Positions 11,278 through 23,862 of a stretch of 64,000 bases of DNA are shown in pieces (position 1 is the first letter of the stretch; every line of letters begins with the position of its first letter). This DNA comes from Coleophoma eucalyptorum (lineage: Eukaryota; Ascomycota; Leotiomycetes; Helotiales; Dermateaceae): positions 124,001 to 188,000 of the forward strand of contig JALRME010000045.1 of NCBI GenBank assembly GCA_026120035.1, given 5' to 3'. A program made the position numbers and the translations under genes. Under the pieces are notes generated by a model. That model did not search any database. It saw only the letters and a program-made list of their open reading frames with translations, and was not told the DNA's origin.

Positions 11278-13641
11278 GCACATCGTGTGGAATTAAGTCA
11301 TCATTATTCGCTAACTTGCACTTTTGTGACAGTCCGCCATATGTCAAAGACAACATTTCTGATTATGAGCGTGTAAATACTCAAGACCAGGTATGAGTAG
11401 AACTGGTCTATACACTGTACAATAAACCGAATGGACACATTTATCGATAAATCGATATCGTAAGAAGAGTTTCCTCAACTGAGTTTCCCCACACAAATTA
11501 TTTATCACATACGAGCTTCACCGATAATTCTGAACTTATATGCCATCTGTGTATCATCGAGTATTTTCCTGCCAATATGCAATAGTATGCACTCCTTAGC
11601 ACAAGCAATATCTCAAGCCACAAAGGTTTAAGTCACACCATCCTTCATACCGCTGAAGACTCTCTCCACACATTTTATGGTGGAATATTCAGTCCTATTG
11701 TTTCCTCCAGACCTTGCGTGAAGACAAAATGGCATCCACGACCTCCAGATCCAAAACCAGAAGCTGACGAAGCCAGCATAGAATCCCATGATAAGATACA
11801 GCCAGGACATGCAAAGATTTTGCACCTTCTTGGATGGCTTGATTCTGGCGTTTTGAGAATTTAGTATTTAGAAGAAGTCATGTGAGTGAAGTGCCTGAGA
11901 AGTGTGACCGACAGGTTCCGAAGTGTTTGCAGCTTTCCAGGGTGCATAGCACTTCTAAGAAAAAAGCGAATTAAGTGTAAGGTATGGTTGCTATATCTGA
12001 TTCTATTTAAAGGTTTGACAAGTGGGCTTCATTTGTGGGTGATGTATATGACAGCCGGAGCCGAAAGTGATTGGACTCGTGGACGAAGTGGCGGGAGTCT
12101 TGAGAGCAATTTTGCTGCTGCTTACTATCAGTAATTTTTTAAGGATATTTGGGAATATCTCTATGCTTATGAGTATAGCATTTAAATTCTTATGACGGTG
12201 GATCTATTCTCACAATGATTAAGCAATGCAGAATACACAAAAGATTGAGGTGGTTGCTTTTTCGGGGCAATTATTATCTGCAATGCTGCTCGAACTCAAA
12301 TGCACGTTCTATTTTAGATCACCTAAAACTAGAGGATATTGAGATTCTCTATATTCCCTCTATTTATATTCTCAAGCCGATGGAAGTAAGGAAAATCTCT
12401 GGACTGAGCGTACGAGTATATTTCTGTCTAATAGTCATGTCACGTTAGTTAGGTGTAGCACGTGTGCCTCTAAATTCTCCTAAGAAAGAATTTTGGGCTT
12501 CTGATATAGAACACCTTTAAGTGGTCAAATATCAACTCCACTATAAACTACCTTACTCATTAATCGAATTGTTTCATGCACCTTACGTATATCTCGAAGT
12601 ATCTTATACTAGAGTTCTCGCTCAGTGTTTCTCAAGGTTGTTCACGAGCACGAGCACGAGGCCAAGTATTATATTTATCTAAGACTCAGCTCTATTCACG
12701 AGCTGAATGTATTCTATAGAATTTCAGTGTCACAATAGCATTTTGATCCTGCTGTACAAAATCAAAACCACAGTCAGATTGACTAACAACGCGCCTATTG
12801 TGCCGTATTAACCGCAGCGCAATATCGCACAACTCGCTTACCCCTCGATCGCACACCAAGCGCTCAGGTGAGGACGTCATCTCATCACTATCACATCGTT
12901 CGAGGCGACAGGAACACCGGCCCCAAGAGGCCCAAGAAAGGACCAGAGATCGATAAGGATGTTGCTTGTCGCAAATTAGATTGCACGGGCACAGTGATTC
13001 TATTCAGAAGTGCGTGATCGACCGCGATCAAAAGGGTCAAATGGTGTATCTGAAACCCTACACGTAAGATATCGCTCGCTTAATGTCTTCAGCCCCGACT
13101 CATTCGATAGAGCATCTCCTGTACATCTCCACTCACGACTACTTGTGTTCGTCTGAAGAGAGCCTTTGCATGAATATTGACATGGGATTGTGCTGGCTTT
13201 TTTGCTTGTCAGGAGGGTAAGGCATTACTTACCATACGAACACTCTATCGGCATTGGAGCATACGGCACAGCCCTTTTCCTGAGTTTTGAGGTTCTGCTG
13301 CGCATTCTTCGATTCCTTATTCCTTCCCTGAATCCTCTCTCTCACTCCCTTTTCCCCATCCCTCCTTTTCCCACGAGCACCGAGAATAGAAGGAAGGAAG
13401 ATGCACGTCAATGCTTAACACGGAGATATTCTCGAAAGTTACTCTATTACTGGACTCTCCTTCCTCTCTTCCCGGCCTCGACTTGCATCATTCTCTCTTT
13501 TTCGAGTCTTTGATGGCTATTCTTCACATTCATTTCTTCTCAAACACTTTAACCCTCTTTTCTTGAGTGCAAGCTTGCCTGGTATCTTCCACACACTCTC
13601 TCTTTATATACCAAAACATTACATTCATTACCGTGTTGAAC
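11278..13641. other. AT-rich intergenic region
   Basis: No supportable gene in about 2.4 kb. Open frames are short (under 110 codons) and low in coding character. The last ~450 bp before the GH5 gene are CT-rich, with repeated CTCTCTC/TTCTCTT motifs, and probably form its promoter and leader. Confidence 0.6.
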
Positions 13642-15215
13642 ATGTTTTTCACACCTCTTCTTTTGGCTGCTGGCCAGGTTTCGCTAGTTTTTGCTAAGGT
13701 GCAATATATGGTAAAATCTCCCATACATAATGATGTTTCCAACATGCTTACACTACGTCTAGGGAATGAATATTGCTGGTGGTGACTTTGGCTGTGCTAT
13801 TGATGTATGTTCGGTTGGGAGTTGCAAAGTAATCTAGGAATCTTACTGATCTTCATCGACAGGGAACATGTCCTACATCTTCCACACAGCTACCATTGTC
13901 TACGTTGGGAGGAGGAGATGGTGCGGGACAGATGCAACATTTCGTGACAGATGATCAGATGAACGTCTTCCGACTGCGTAAGTCCAAGGAATGTCTGACA
14001 TGTTTTGTGCAGCAAGAACTAATGCCTCCAAGCTATCTCCTGGCAATACCTGACCAACAACGTCCTCGGCGCAACGCTGGATAGCACCAACCTCGGCAAG
14101 TACGACCAAGTAATGCAAGCCTGTTTAGATACAGGAGCATACTGCGCGATCGATATCCACAATTTCGGGCGCTGGAACGGTGATATCATTGGACAGAGCA
14201 GTACTGTAACGGACGATATGTTCGTGAGCCTCTGGACGCAACTTGCAACCAAGTACGCAAGCGAGAGTAAGGTCATCTTCGGCATCATGAACGAGCCACA
14301 TGACCTTGACATTGCTACCTGGGCCGCGACATGCCAGAAGGTTGTCACGGCTATCCGTAATGCCGGTGCTTCGACTCAGATGATTCTCTTGCCAGGAAAC
14401 AACTTTACGAGTGCCGGGACTTTTGTTTCAAATGGAAGTGGTGCAGCGCTGATTGCTATCACAAATCCTGATGGCTCGACCACGAATCTGATTATGGACA
14501 TTCATAAGTATCTCGATGAGGACAATTCAGGTACGCATGAGGAGTGTACCACGGATAATATCGCGGATGCGTTTGCGCTGGTTGCCGATTTTTTGAGAAC
14601 AAATGGCCGACTAGCCATGGTGAGCGAGACGGGAGCTGCGAGTTCTACATCTGTAAGCTAAGCTCGAACCCCGTATTCACGTGTGCCCATATGCTAATGC
14701 CAGCAAAGTGCTTCACAGATTTCTGCGCTCAGAACACTTACCTTAACTCTAACTCGGATGTCTTCCTAGGCTATATTGCTTGGGCAGCAGGTAGCTTCGC
14801 AACCTCTTATATTTTGAGCTTGACTCCTACGGAAACAAACGGCCAATATGTTGATAACGCATTGGCTTCGCAATGTGTCATTGCACCATGGTTGAACTCC
14901 ACGAGCACAGCTTCATCAGCAGCTGGTGCAGTTGCTACCGCGTCGCCCACGACTACTAGAACCTCAATTATGACGAGAACGACTACAGCATCCGTTTTCT
15001 CTGGAACGAGCAGTGTCCAGATTACCATCACTACTAGTAACAGTACTGCTGCTACAAGTGTTGTGGCGGGTACTGGAGCAATTGCATCAACGACGAATGG
15101 AACTATCGGTTCGGCGACAGCGACGTCCACGTCAGCGTTCACTGGTGGAGCTAGTCGGGTTAGCATGGGAAGTAGCCTAGTAGTTGTAGGGCTTCTTGCT
15201 TGTCTTTTGTTATAG
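13642..15215 (+). CDS. GH5-family endo-beta-glucanase with C-terminal GPI-anchor signal
   Basis: Five exons, 13642-13710, 13763-13804, 13863-13977, 14033-14652 and 14709-15215, give 450 residues. A signal peptide (MFFTPLLLAAGQVSLVFA) is followed by GMNIAGGDFGCAIDGTC and MNVFRLPISWQYL, typical of GH5 subfamily 5 cellulases. IFGIMNEPHD (about residue 162) carries the acid/base Glu and VSETGA (about residue 273) the nucleophile Glu, so the enzyme should be active on beta-1,4-glucan. From about residue 365 a Ser/Thr-rich linker leads to a terminal hydrophobic helix (SLVVVGLLACLLL) with small residues before it, suggesting GPI anchoring at the surface or wall. Introns 3 and 4 must skip a nearer AG to keep frame (see findings). 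An AATAAA at 15271 may serve polyadenylation. It converges with ADE6, 129 bp away. Confidence 0.9.
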
Positions 15216-15344
15216 TAAGCATGTGTGATGTGTTATGCGATGTTAACGACCTAAGTCCTTATATGTAGAAAATAAAATAAATTGCTCTAGACCAATATTT
15301 TGCCAAACGCCTGCCTTGTCTAAATCATACCTAATATCCGCAGT

Positions 15345-18300
15345 CTAACCAACCCATTTTCTTGCGCTCTTGAACATCCTGACCCATGGGCCGAATTCAC
15401 CCCACTCCTCGACCAAATCTTGTGGAATATAGCTACCCACGTCAGCCATGATGGTACGTTCTGGGTGAGGCATCAGAGCGAGCACTCTTCCATCTAAAGA
15501 TGAAACTCCTGCAATACCCTCGGGGCTACCGTTAGGGTTGTATGGATATCGAGAAGTGACGCTTCCTCTGTTGTCCACGTAGCGGATTGGGATGAGTCCA
15601 TCTGCATTCAGAGCTTCCAGGTCCTGTTGGTTCTTGAATGATGCACGCCCTTCTCCGTGAGAAACGACAATCGGGAGAGAAGAGCCATTCATTCCGTGTA
15701 AGAAGACAGATGGATTCTTAGGATTGTCGTGAATCTTAACCATGCTGACGCGAGCTTCAAATTGTTGAGAAGTATTCTCGATAAATAGTGGCCAGTGATT
15801 TGTTCCAGGGATGAGCTCTGCAATGCGAGTGAGCATTTGACAGCCGTTACATACACCCAGTGCAAAGGTATCTTTTCTTGCGAAGAAGCTCTGAAACTCT
15901 GATCTTGCTACATCATTGAGGAGAATTGACTGGGCCCAGCCATTTCCTGCATCAAGGACATCACCGTATGAGAACCCACCACAAGCTGCAATACCTACAA
16001 CACTTGAAAGATGGAAGCGGCTTTCCATGATATCAGTCATGTGAACGTCAACGGGGTCAAAGCCTGCAACCTTGAAGGCAAAAGCCATCTCAGCATAACT
16101 GTTGACACCCTGCTCTCTAAGGATCGCCACCCTTGGTGCTTTGACGAAAGCGGACGTGATTGTGGCAGTGAGTGGAAGAATGTTTTCCTTCTGATCAAAT
16201 GATAACCTATAGGAGAGACCTGGATCCTTGTCGTCTTTGATGTTCTCAAATTCTGCATCAGCACAGTCGACGTTGTCTCTTTCACGTTGCATCCAGTAAG
16301 AGGTCTTCGTCCATTCCTGCTGAAGCTCGGCACGATCCATCGATAAAATTGCTTGTTGCCCTTGACGAATAACAAGCTTTTGCTTCGATGCGGCTGGGAT
16401 ACGACCAATTTTGCGTACAAGCCCCGGGGGTGGACCACAAGTAGCAAAACATCTAATGAAGTTGATCTCATCAGATTTGCGAACCTGGAAGACAGCTCCA
16501 AGTTCTTCATTGAAGAGTGCCTCGAGTACATCTGGCAATGCAGCACTCTTAGACACACCATCAAGCATGATCTCTGCTCCACAACGGCCAGCAAACATCA
16601 TCTCCGCAATTGTGGTGAAGAGACCTCCATCCGATCTGTCATGGTAAGCTAGAACAATTCCAGCCTTGTGCAATTGATAAATTGCATCATAGTAGTCGAT
16701 GATGCTGTCCACATCTCTCACATCTGGTGCCTCATCGCCCAATTGACCAAATGCTTGAGCAAGTGCTGAGCCTCCCAAAGCCTTCTTACCTTGAGCAAGA
16801 TCGACAAACATCAGAATTGTCTCTCCAACATCTTCATACCTGCGAAGGGTAGGTGTCCAGGTATTTCGAATGTTGTCAACTAGTGCAAACGCCGAGATGA
16901 CGGCTGTCACAGGGGCCGTGACACTCTTTGCGTCGCCGTTGCTGTCCTTCCAGCGAGCTTGCATCGATGTGGAGTCCTTGCCTACTGGAATGCTGATACC
17001 AAGTTTTGGGCACAATTCCATTCCAATAGCCTCAACAGCTTCGTACAAAGCCGCGCCCTCTCCAGGATGATTCACTGCGGCCTGCAAGAGGTAAGTAAAA
17101 TTATAGAGAAACACATGGGATAAAGGGAGGTAATAATAATAAAAAGTACTTACCATCCAGTTAGCAGAAAGACGAACGCGGTTCAGACCACCCTTGATAT
17201 CTGCAGCTGCAAGATTCATCAAGCTCTCTACTACAGCCATTCTTGCGGATGCAGCTGCTGAGATTAAAGCCAATGTTGGCTTTTCACCCATAGAAAATGC
17301 TTCGCCGTGGGTGAGCTTATCGCCTGTGTTTAGAGCAACAGCAGTCACTGCCACATCTGCCACTGGTGTTTGCCAAGGGCCGACCATTTGGTCTCTGACG
17401 GTCAAGCCGCCAACAGTTCGGTCTCCGATAGTGATCAAGAAAGACTTGGAGCCAACTGCAGGGATTCGAAGTACACGCTTGATAGCCTCTTGCAGAAGTT
17501 CTGGCTCGGGTGTAGCTGGGCCGTAAGCATTCTTTAGAGATTCGACAGCATTGAAAGGTCGGAGTTTAGGCTGTTGCGAATCTACAATTCTCTCAAGTGT
17601 TCGTCCTTTAGGGAACAAGACCGACATGGGGAGATCGATTGGTGTAGGGTACTCCCTAGACTCACGATCGGTAAGAACAAGCTTGGGCACACCACCATCG
17701 CTGTCCTTTGCGACAACCGTTCCTACATCAGAGAATCCACAGCGTTCACGATCTGTAACTGTCAGAATAGGAATGATCAAGGGGAAACGAGGGTTCCACT
17801 TACTGGCGATGTTCACGAATCTGTTTAGGCCGTCTTGATTAACAAGCATCACATAACGTTCTTGTGCCTCGCAGCACCAGATTTGTAGTGGACTCATGCT
17901 ACGATCGGCACTTTCAACCTGTCGCAATTCAAATTTACCTCCAAATCCGGCATCTTTCACCAACTCAGGAAGAGCGTTTGATAGACCGCCGGCTCCAACA
18001 TCGTGTATGAAAGCGATAGGGTTACTGTCGCCCAGAGCCGTGCAAGCATCAATGACCATCTGTGCTCGTCTTTCCATTTCTGGGTTGCCACGCTGGACAC
18101 TATCAAAGTCGAGCTCGACAGATCCTTCTCCTGATGCGTTACTTGAGGCAGCTCCTCCGCCAAGTCCGATCAGCATTGCGGGGCCACCAAGAACGATAAT
18201 GTGAGCTCCCTCTTTCACATCTCTTCCATCTTTGATGGCATGCTGAGGCCTCACAGTGCCGACACCGCCTGCGATCATAATTGGCTTGTGGAATCCACGG

Positions 18301-19883
18301 ATATCTCCATCCACATCGGCTAGCAAAGTACGGAAACATCCTGAAAGAGCTGGACGGCCAAACTCATTATTGAAGCGAGCGCTACCAATCGGGGCTTCAA
18401 GCATGATATCCAGACTGCTAGCATAATGTGCTGGCTTACCAACGTCGATTTCCCATGGCTCTTTGTGATCAGGAATGAAAAGGTCAGATACCCAGAAACC
18501 ACACAGGCCAGCCTTGGGTTTGGACCCTCTTCCCACAGCACCCTCGTCCCTGATTTCACCACCTGAACCGGTAGCAGCTCCTGGAAATGGTGAAATTGCC
18601 GTGGGGTGGTTGTGTGTTTCAACCTTAGCAAGAAAATGTACCTTCTCCTTCGTCTGCCTCCAGCTTCCCGTAGAATAGTCAGGCGCCCAGAAACTTGCCA
18701 TCTCACCTTCAAGGACGGCTGCATTGTCGCTGTAAGCAGAAACCACGAAGTCTGGACTTTTCTTGTGTGTGTTTCTGATCATCTCGAAAAGACTTCGTCC
18801 CTTTGAAATGCCATCAATTGTCCAATTGGCATTGAATTGTTTGTGACGGCAGTGCTCCGAATTTACCTGAGCAAACATGAACAGCTCAATATCGTAAGGT
18901 TGTCTTCCCAGTTGCGCATATGCTTGGACGAGGTATTCCATCTCGAGTTGATCCAAAGAAAGACCGCGCTCTTTGTTGTAAGCCTGAAGAATTTCGATTG
19001 GGCTTGAGCCTGGGGCAGATAGATCGATAACCTCCAGAGGATATGGTTCGCCTTCAGCAAACATCTCCTGAAGATTTGGCTCTTCGGTGGTGATGTTCTC
19101 TGTCATTCTATCGTAGAGCTCATCCTTGAATGGAATATCAACACCAGGAGCAGCCTCCGTGTACTTTACCAGAACAGCACGGCCTCTTTCAATGCGGTGC
19201 ACCTGACTCTTCAACCCGCACACGTGAGCAATACTTGTAGCCTTTGAACTCCATGGTGAGATGTTGCGCGGAGTAATATAAAAAATCTGAGAAGCTGGGC
19301 TTCCGGTAAGAACAGTCTTTGCTTGCGAATTGATGACTCCAGGAATAAGCTGTTGAACCCTTGCTTCGGCAACCTATCCATTGGTCAGAATTAAGGCTAT
19401 TTGTGATCAGGATATGACGCATTAGCATAACTAAGGTGATTACATGGGCACTGCCCACCATGGAGATGAAGTTTTGGCTTGATTCAGAGAGTAACGTATT
19501 CCTCAACTTGCCGTGGCTTCTTAGGATACTATTTCCTTGGCCTCTCCTTGTATCTCAGAATACAGGAATGAAGACTTCAGTACGACGTAGGAAAGCTGCT
19601 TCGATCTGACATGCTGGTTCGAGCGACTCGAAGTGCAAAATTTGGCTCTCGCTAGAATAGAAAATCCTCCATAACAAGCCGAATAGGTGATGAAAATAAC
19701 CCCTAGGAAGAAACCACTCACTTTGACGGCATCAGCATCGGAAGACTTGAGATACGTGTAATGCATCCAGAAAGCCTGAATCTCTGTCACTTCAACGCCC
19801 TCATGCTTGTTAATGCGTTCCAACAGCTTTTTTGACGCGGCTGGTGAGAGCGCAGCGTCACCTGGTGATACGAGATATTCCAT
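15345..19883 (-). CDS. ADE6: Phosphoribosylformylglycinamidine (FGAM) synthase
   Basis: Catalyses the fourth step of de novo purine synthesis, converting FGAR, glutamine and ATP to FGAM; cytosolic. Exons 19722-19883, 17154-19373 and 15345-17081 give 1,372 residues, close to yeast Ade6 (1,358). I start at MEYLVSPGDAALSPAASKKL because this resembles the family N-terminus; an in-frame ATG at 19970 would add 29 residues. Landmarks are PWSSKATSIAHVCGLKSQVH, then VETHNHPTAISPFPGAATG-type nucleotide-binding sequence, GGGAASS, and a C-terminal glutamine amidotransferase with the nucleophile Cys in LGVCNGCQML (about residue 1205) and PHPERTIM. Intron 2 (17082-17153) is 72 nt with no in-frame stop. Intron 1 is long (348 nt), so a small extra exon cannot be excluded, although the length already fits the family. 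Confidence 0.96.
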
Positions 19884-20525
19884 CTTTCTTCGCGCTTCTT
19901 TCCAACTTCTCACGGCTGCTCCAAAACTGGAGTGATAGATGGGATTGTGTTTGGTGTGGATCCTATCCAAAGTTACTGTTCATGGCGATACTGAACAGAG
20001 AATGAAGGCTTGGAGACGTGATGGCGGGGTGGAGGGGTCATTTCGAAATTTAAAAATTTGCCCCTAATCAAAGGCGGTATCTCGATTTGATCACATGATC
20101 AGACTCCATAAAACTAGCACTTAAGGGGATGACCGGCTATCCGTATTACCCTAGCTTTTCATGCAGCCCGCGATACGGACCATTATTGAGTGATCCAATT
20201 CATGAACCATTCGAAGCTAATAAAGGGTAACGAAACAATTCAGCGGTTCATAGTAAAACTAGACCCTATGATAAAACACTAAACTCTACAATGTAGCTTA
20301 GGCCAGAGCGGTGGCTATTGATTAAGCGGATGTAAAGAAGTACGGTGGTGGTGCACGATGACAACCTCCAGTAATGATGTTGTTGTCAACAACATGGGCG
20401 TTACAAGAAACACGACGAGCTTAAAATCCGTGATTATCTTGTACATCTCTTTGATATTCGGATATTCTTCTCAAAGGGTATCAGCCATTCTCCCGCATTC
20501 AAACGCCTGCGCATCCTATGTAAAC
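19884..20525. other. Intergenic region between TFC1 and ADE6
   Basis: About 640 bp lying downstream of TFC1 and upstream of ADE6, both on the minus strand, so it should hold the ADE6 promoter. A palindromic GATCACATGATC occurs at about 20089-20100. No gene was seen. Confidence 0.5.
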
Positions 20526-22713
20526 TCAAACTGTGCCGGGATACGACGCTTTCAGCAGCTCATACTGGCGGTGATAGAAGCCAGCATCGCCATCATCTGC
20601 CAGGTCTTCATCTCCGCTATCCATATCTCCCTCTTCCAAGCCCTCTTGATCATCCCAATAGTCATGCCCCTCTAACATATCCTCCATATCCTCCTCATCC
20701 TCTTCAAGCTCCTCCTCGTCACCAATCTCAGCCTCTGGGATATCCGGATAGTCGCCCCCGATCGCAGGATCGATGTTCGAATTATGCTGTACCCCCTGTG
20801 AAGGTGATGGTGAAGGTACTTCACTTTCGCGCCCAACTGATTTTCTTCGTCGTCTGATCTTACGAACAGGATTTCCCATTCTATTCCTTGCTTCTATAAT
20901 ACGCAACTTCCGCTTGACTCGGAGTGACTTCTTCTTCAATAAACCATTGCTATCAAGAATATCCTCCATACCCTTTGCCTTGAGCTCTGCTATTTCCTCG
21001 TCGGTAAGGCGTACATCTGGTAGTGGTATCTGAACCTGGCGCTTGTTCTTGACTTCCACGATATCCGGTACCTGGAGGGCTTCGTAAAACATATCGTCTA
21101 TTAATGGCTTCTGGGCCCTGATAGCCATTATCTTAGTCTTCATGATGCCTCTGATTTTCCACCATGTACCATTGAGGAACCAGCCTGTGCCGGCTGAAGA
21201 AATATCGCATTTGTCACTGATCGTAGGAGTCTCAATTAGCTGCCGAAGTAAAGGATCAGTAACATCGCAAAGCTGCCAGATTTTGCCGTCAATGGCCACA
21301 GTTTTTCCATCAAAAATATGGGTGGTCTGTTCTTCTTCAGATTGCCTGTATTGAGACCACTCGGATCTGATATCTTTCCATGGCTGGCCTGGCTTCCTCT
21401 CAATTTGGTTGTAAAGCTGGAAGAACAGTGTCTGATAGAATCGATATTGAGGATCGGTTCGTGGATCTACACCGAAACGAATAATAGCATCTCGCCATGG
21501 TCCACCTCGAAATTGGTATCCAACATATTGAAATGCAACCTTGGCAGTCATCTCGCCAGCACCGCAACGTATGTGGTTCAGCATTGCTCTTCTGGTCCAT
21601 ATCGGCCTTTCCTCTAAGGCCTGATTCATAAGAGTAATGAGTTGCATCAAATATGGATTGTCCGTTGGGGGTTGAAGATGCGGTGTCTGTGGCACTATCT
21701 CACAGTCTGCCGGTAGATACATTGTTTCTACTTTTTTGGGTTTGTTGATTTGGATAAGGGAAGTTTGGCCTGTATGGCTATCGACTCCAAGTGTCAGGTT
21801 TGGATTTTGGTGGTAACCCCAGTTAAACGGTAAACTATGGTCTGTGAGGAATGGAGGAGGAATAATCTCATCATTTTTAACAACGCCCATGCTAGGATCG
21901 AACTTGAAAAGTCGCATTTTCTCAGCTATGTTTTGTTAGCGTGGCAAGAAATATAATTCAGAGATATGGATCTGGATTTTACCATCGCCGCTTAACATGT
22001 TCTCCCTTACGTTTGTCATAAACTTCCCGTGAGTTGTAGATACGTGGAAGTCAGAAAGACCTGGAATTATTCAGCGCAGAGTTCCGTTTCTCGACTCCCT
22101 CACTTACCTCGAAATCGATGAGTGTAGTCGACTTCGGCCACAGCTTCGACAGTGAACTTGCCAGGATTGTCCTTTAGAGCTCTTAAGATCTGAAAGGGGT
22201 GGTCTTTTCCAAACCGTGATGCTACGCAATCCGTTACACCAATTCCATCTGAATTGTCGTGATCGATTTGCTCGACATCATCACTACTGAAGCTGTAAGG
22301 GTCCTGAGACCCACGCTTCCGTTTCCTGCCTGTCCTCTTCGGCACAGTTATCTTCAAAACTACGCTACTGGTAGCAGCATTGTATGATAAAATTGGAGCA
22401 CACATGGGATCATCAGGTCGTAAATACAAAGGAATAGAGCCTTCTGCGTGCTGAGAATCAAGTATCTATCATTCGTGATCAGTTTACTATTTTCCAGTCG
22501 AAATCCCGTGACATGGTCGCTTGTACACTGAATGCATACAGAACTAAGGAAGAAAAGCGTTGCTGAAACACATACCCTTTTGAAAACATACGGTCCTTTG
22601 TTTCCAAATGATTTGATTCCATTATCAATATTTTTGATGATCATAGGATGTTCTACAGCGACAATGGCTCTTTTGCCGACAGGGAAGACCGGTGCTGAAG
22701 GCTTGTTTGCCAT
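20526..22713 (-). CDS. TFC1: Transcription factor IIIC subunit Tfc1/Tau95 (Sfc1, GTF3C5)
   Basis: TFIIIC recognises the A and B boxes of tRNA genes and recruits TFIIIB and RNA polymerase III. Exons 22576-22713, 22108-22465, 21983-22060 and 20526-21925 give 657 residues (yeast Tfc1 is 649). The N-terminus reads PVGKRAIVAVEHPMIIKN, then IPLYLRPDDPMCAPI, both typical of the dimerisation half of the Tau95 family. The DNA-binding half carries SLPFNWGYHQNPN, RPIWTRRAMLNHI and FQYVGYQFRGGPWRDAIIRF, which are strongly conserved. KIRRRRKS precedes a very acidic C-terminal tail (EEELEEDEEDMEDM), as in other fungi. All intron phases close. The boundary of exon 3 to exon 4 uses acceptor ACATAG to give EKMRLFKFD. 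It is transcribed divergently from the PP2A B56 gene. Confidence 0.93.
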
Positions 22714-23862
22714 TTTGGCTGAATAAGGTGTAGGGGGGCTAAGGCCTGAAAAATAACCCACTCGGCACAATATGATGATGCTCGGAAGTCGTCAAGGAAA
22801 ATCTTGCGATCTTTGTACATCAGATTAAGTAAGGCAAAATGAATATCCAAACAGGACGAAGTATTTTTCTGACGACGGAAGCCACAGACGCTATTCAAGT
22901 GTGGTTAAGTGTGGTTAATCTGTCGAGCGTGTGACGTCCTTAGCATTGAGCAGACCTCAGCCCAAACATGAGCCTTGAGCTTTGGCGAAATTTGAGCTAG
23001 TGCTCAAAACGGCTAGCCTGACTTAGCTCTAAATGGGGCTCCCCTCTACACTGCTGTGCGATATCATTACATTCAGAAGGACAACACTTCGTATATCAAT
23101 TCCAGCTCTACTCCAGTCTAACATCTTCAAGAGCGCCGGACGCGTGTGGTTCCAATTCAAATACAACAGTCCTGAGCATAGAAGGCCACAAATCCCGAGG
23201 TTGACGCTTCTGACCATACCACGGTGTGTTCAATAACCTTACAGGCTACTTCTCACGTCTGTCATTGAGTCCCTTTCTCGTAAGTTTTGTTGCATTCGCA
23301 TGTAAGTGCACTGCTATATATTGCACATTCATGGTCTTCAGTCTTTGACCAGACGTCGCTGACGGGCTTCCTTGCAGATTGAGGCGCGATACCCGCAATT
23401 CACCGTGCATTGGGTACCATTCAAGGTCAAACATTTATACCGATGAACGGAAATTATTCGAAAGATTTAAGCCGTGGAATACCTGTGTCGTCTACCCTTG
23501 AGGTGATACGGGTTCTCATTGCGCTCTTTTAACTCGAGATCACCTAAAGCGCGAGGCTTTGCATCACAACCCCCTCAACGATTCAGGCACGTCCTTGACA
23601 GCCCTAGAGTTGCGGTCTCCGACAACTGTACAGGGAAAATTGAATCTCGTCTCACATACATAAGAAGATATTGTCCTGCGAAAATATCGAGCTTCTATCT
23701 GCATAAGGAACCTGACCACAAGCGTCAGTCTAGCGTGACAACATATCATCATACAGCTGTGGACTGGGAAGTCGAAACATCCATCAGAACGGCGAATCAG
23801 AAGAGTCTGGGGAGAACGCTAGAATTGTTAAACAACCAAAAACACCAAATCACAAAGTAAAG
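22714..23862. other. Divergent promoter region between TFC1 and the PP2A B56 gene
   Basis: No gene found; an open frame at 23519-23860 has no recognisable product. A 10-bp direct repeat (AAGTGTGGTT twice, about 22897-22916) lies about 190 bp upstream of the TFC1 start. Both 5-prime leaders should lie here. Confidence 0.5.
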
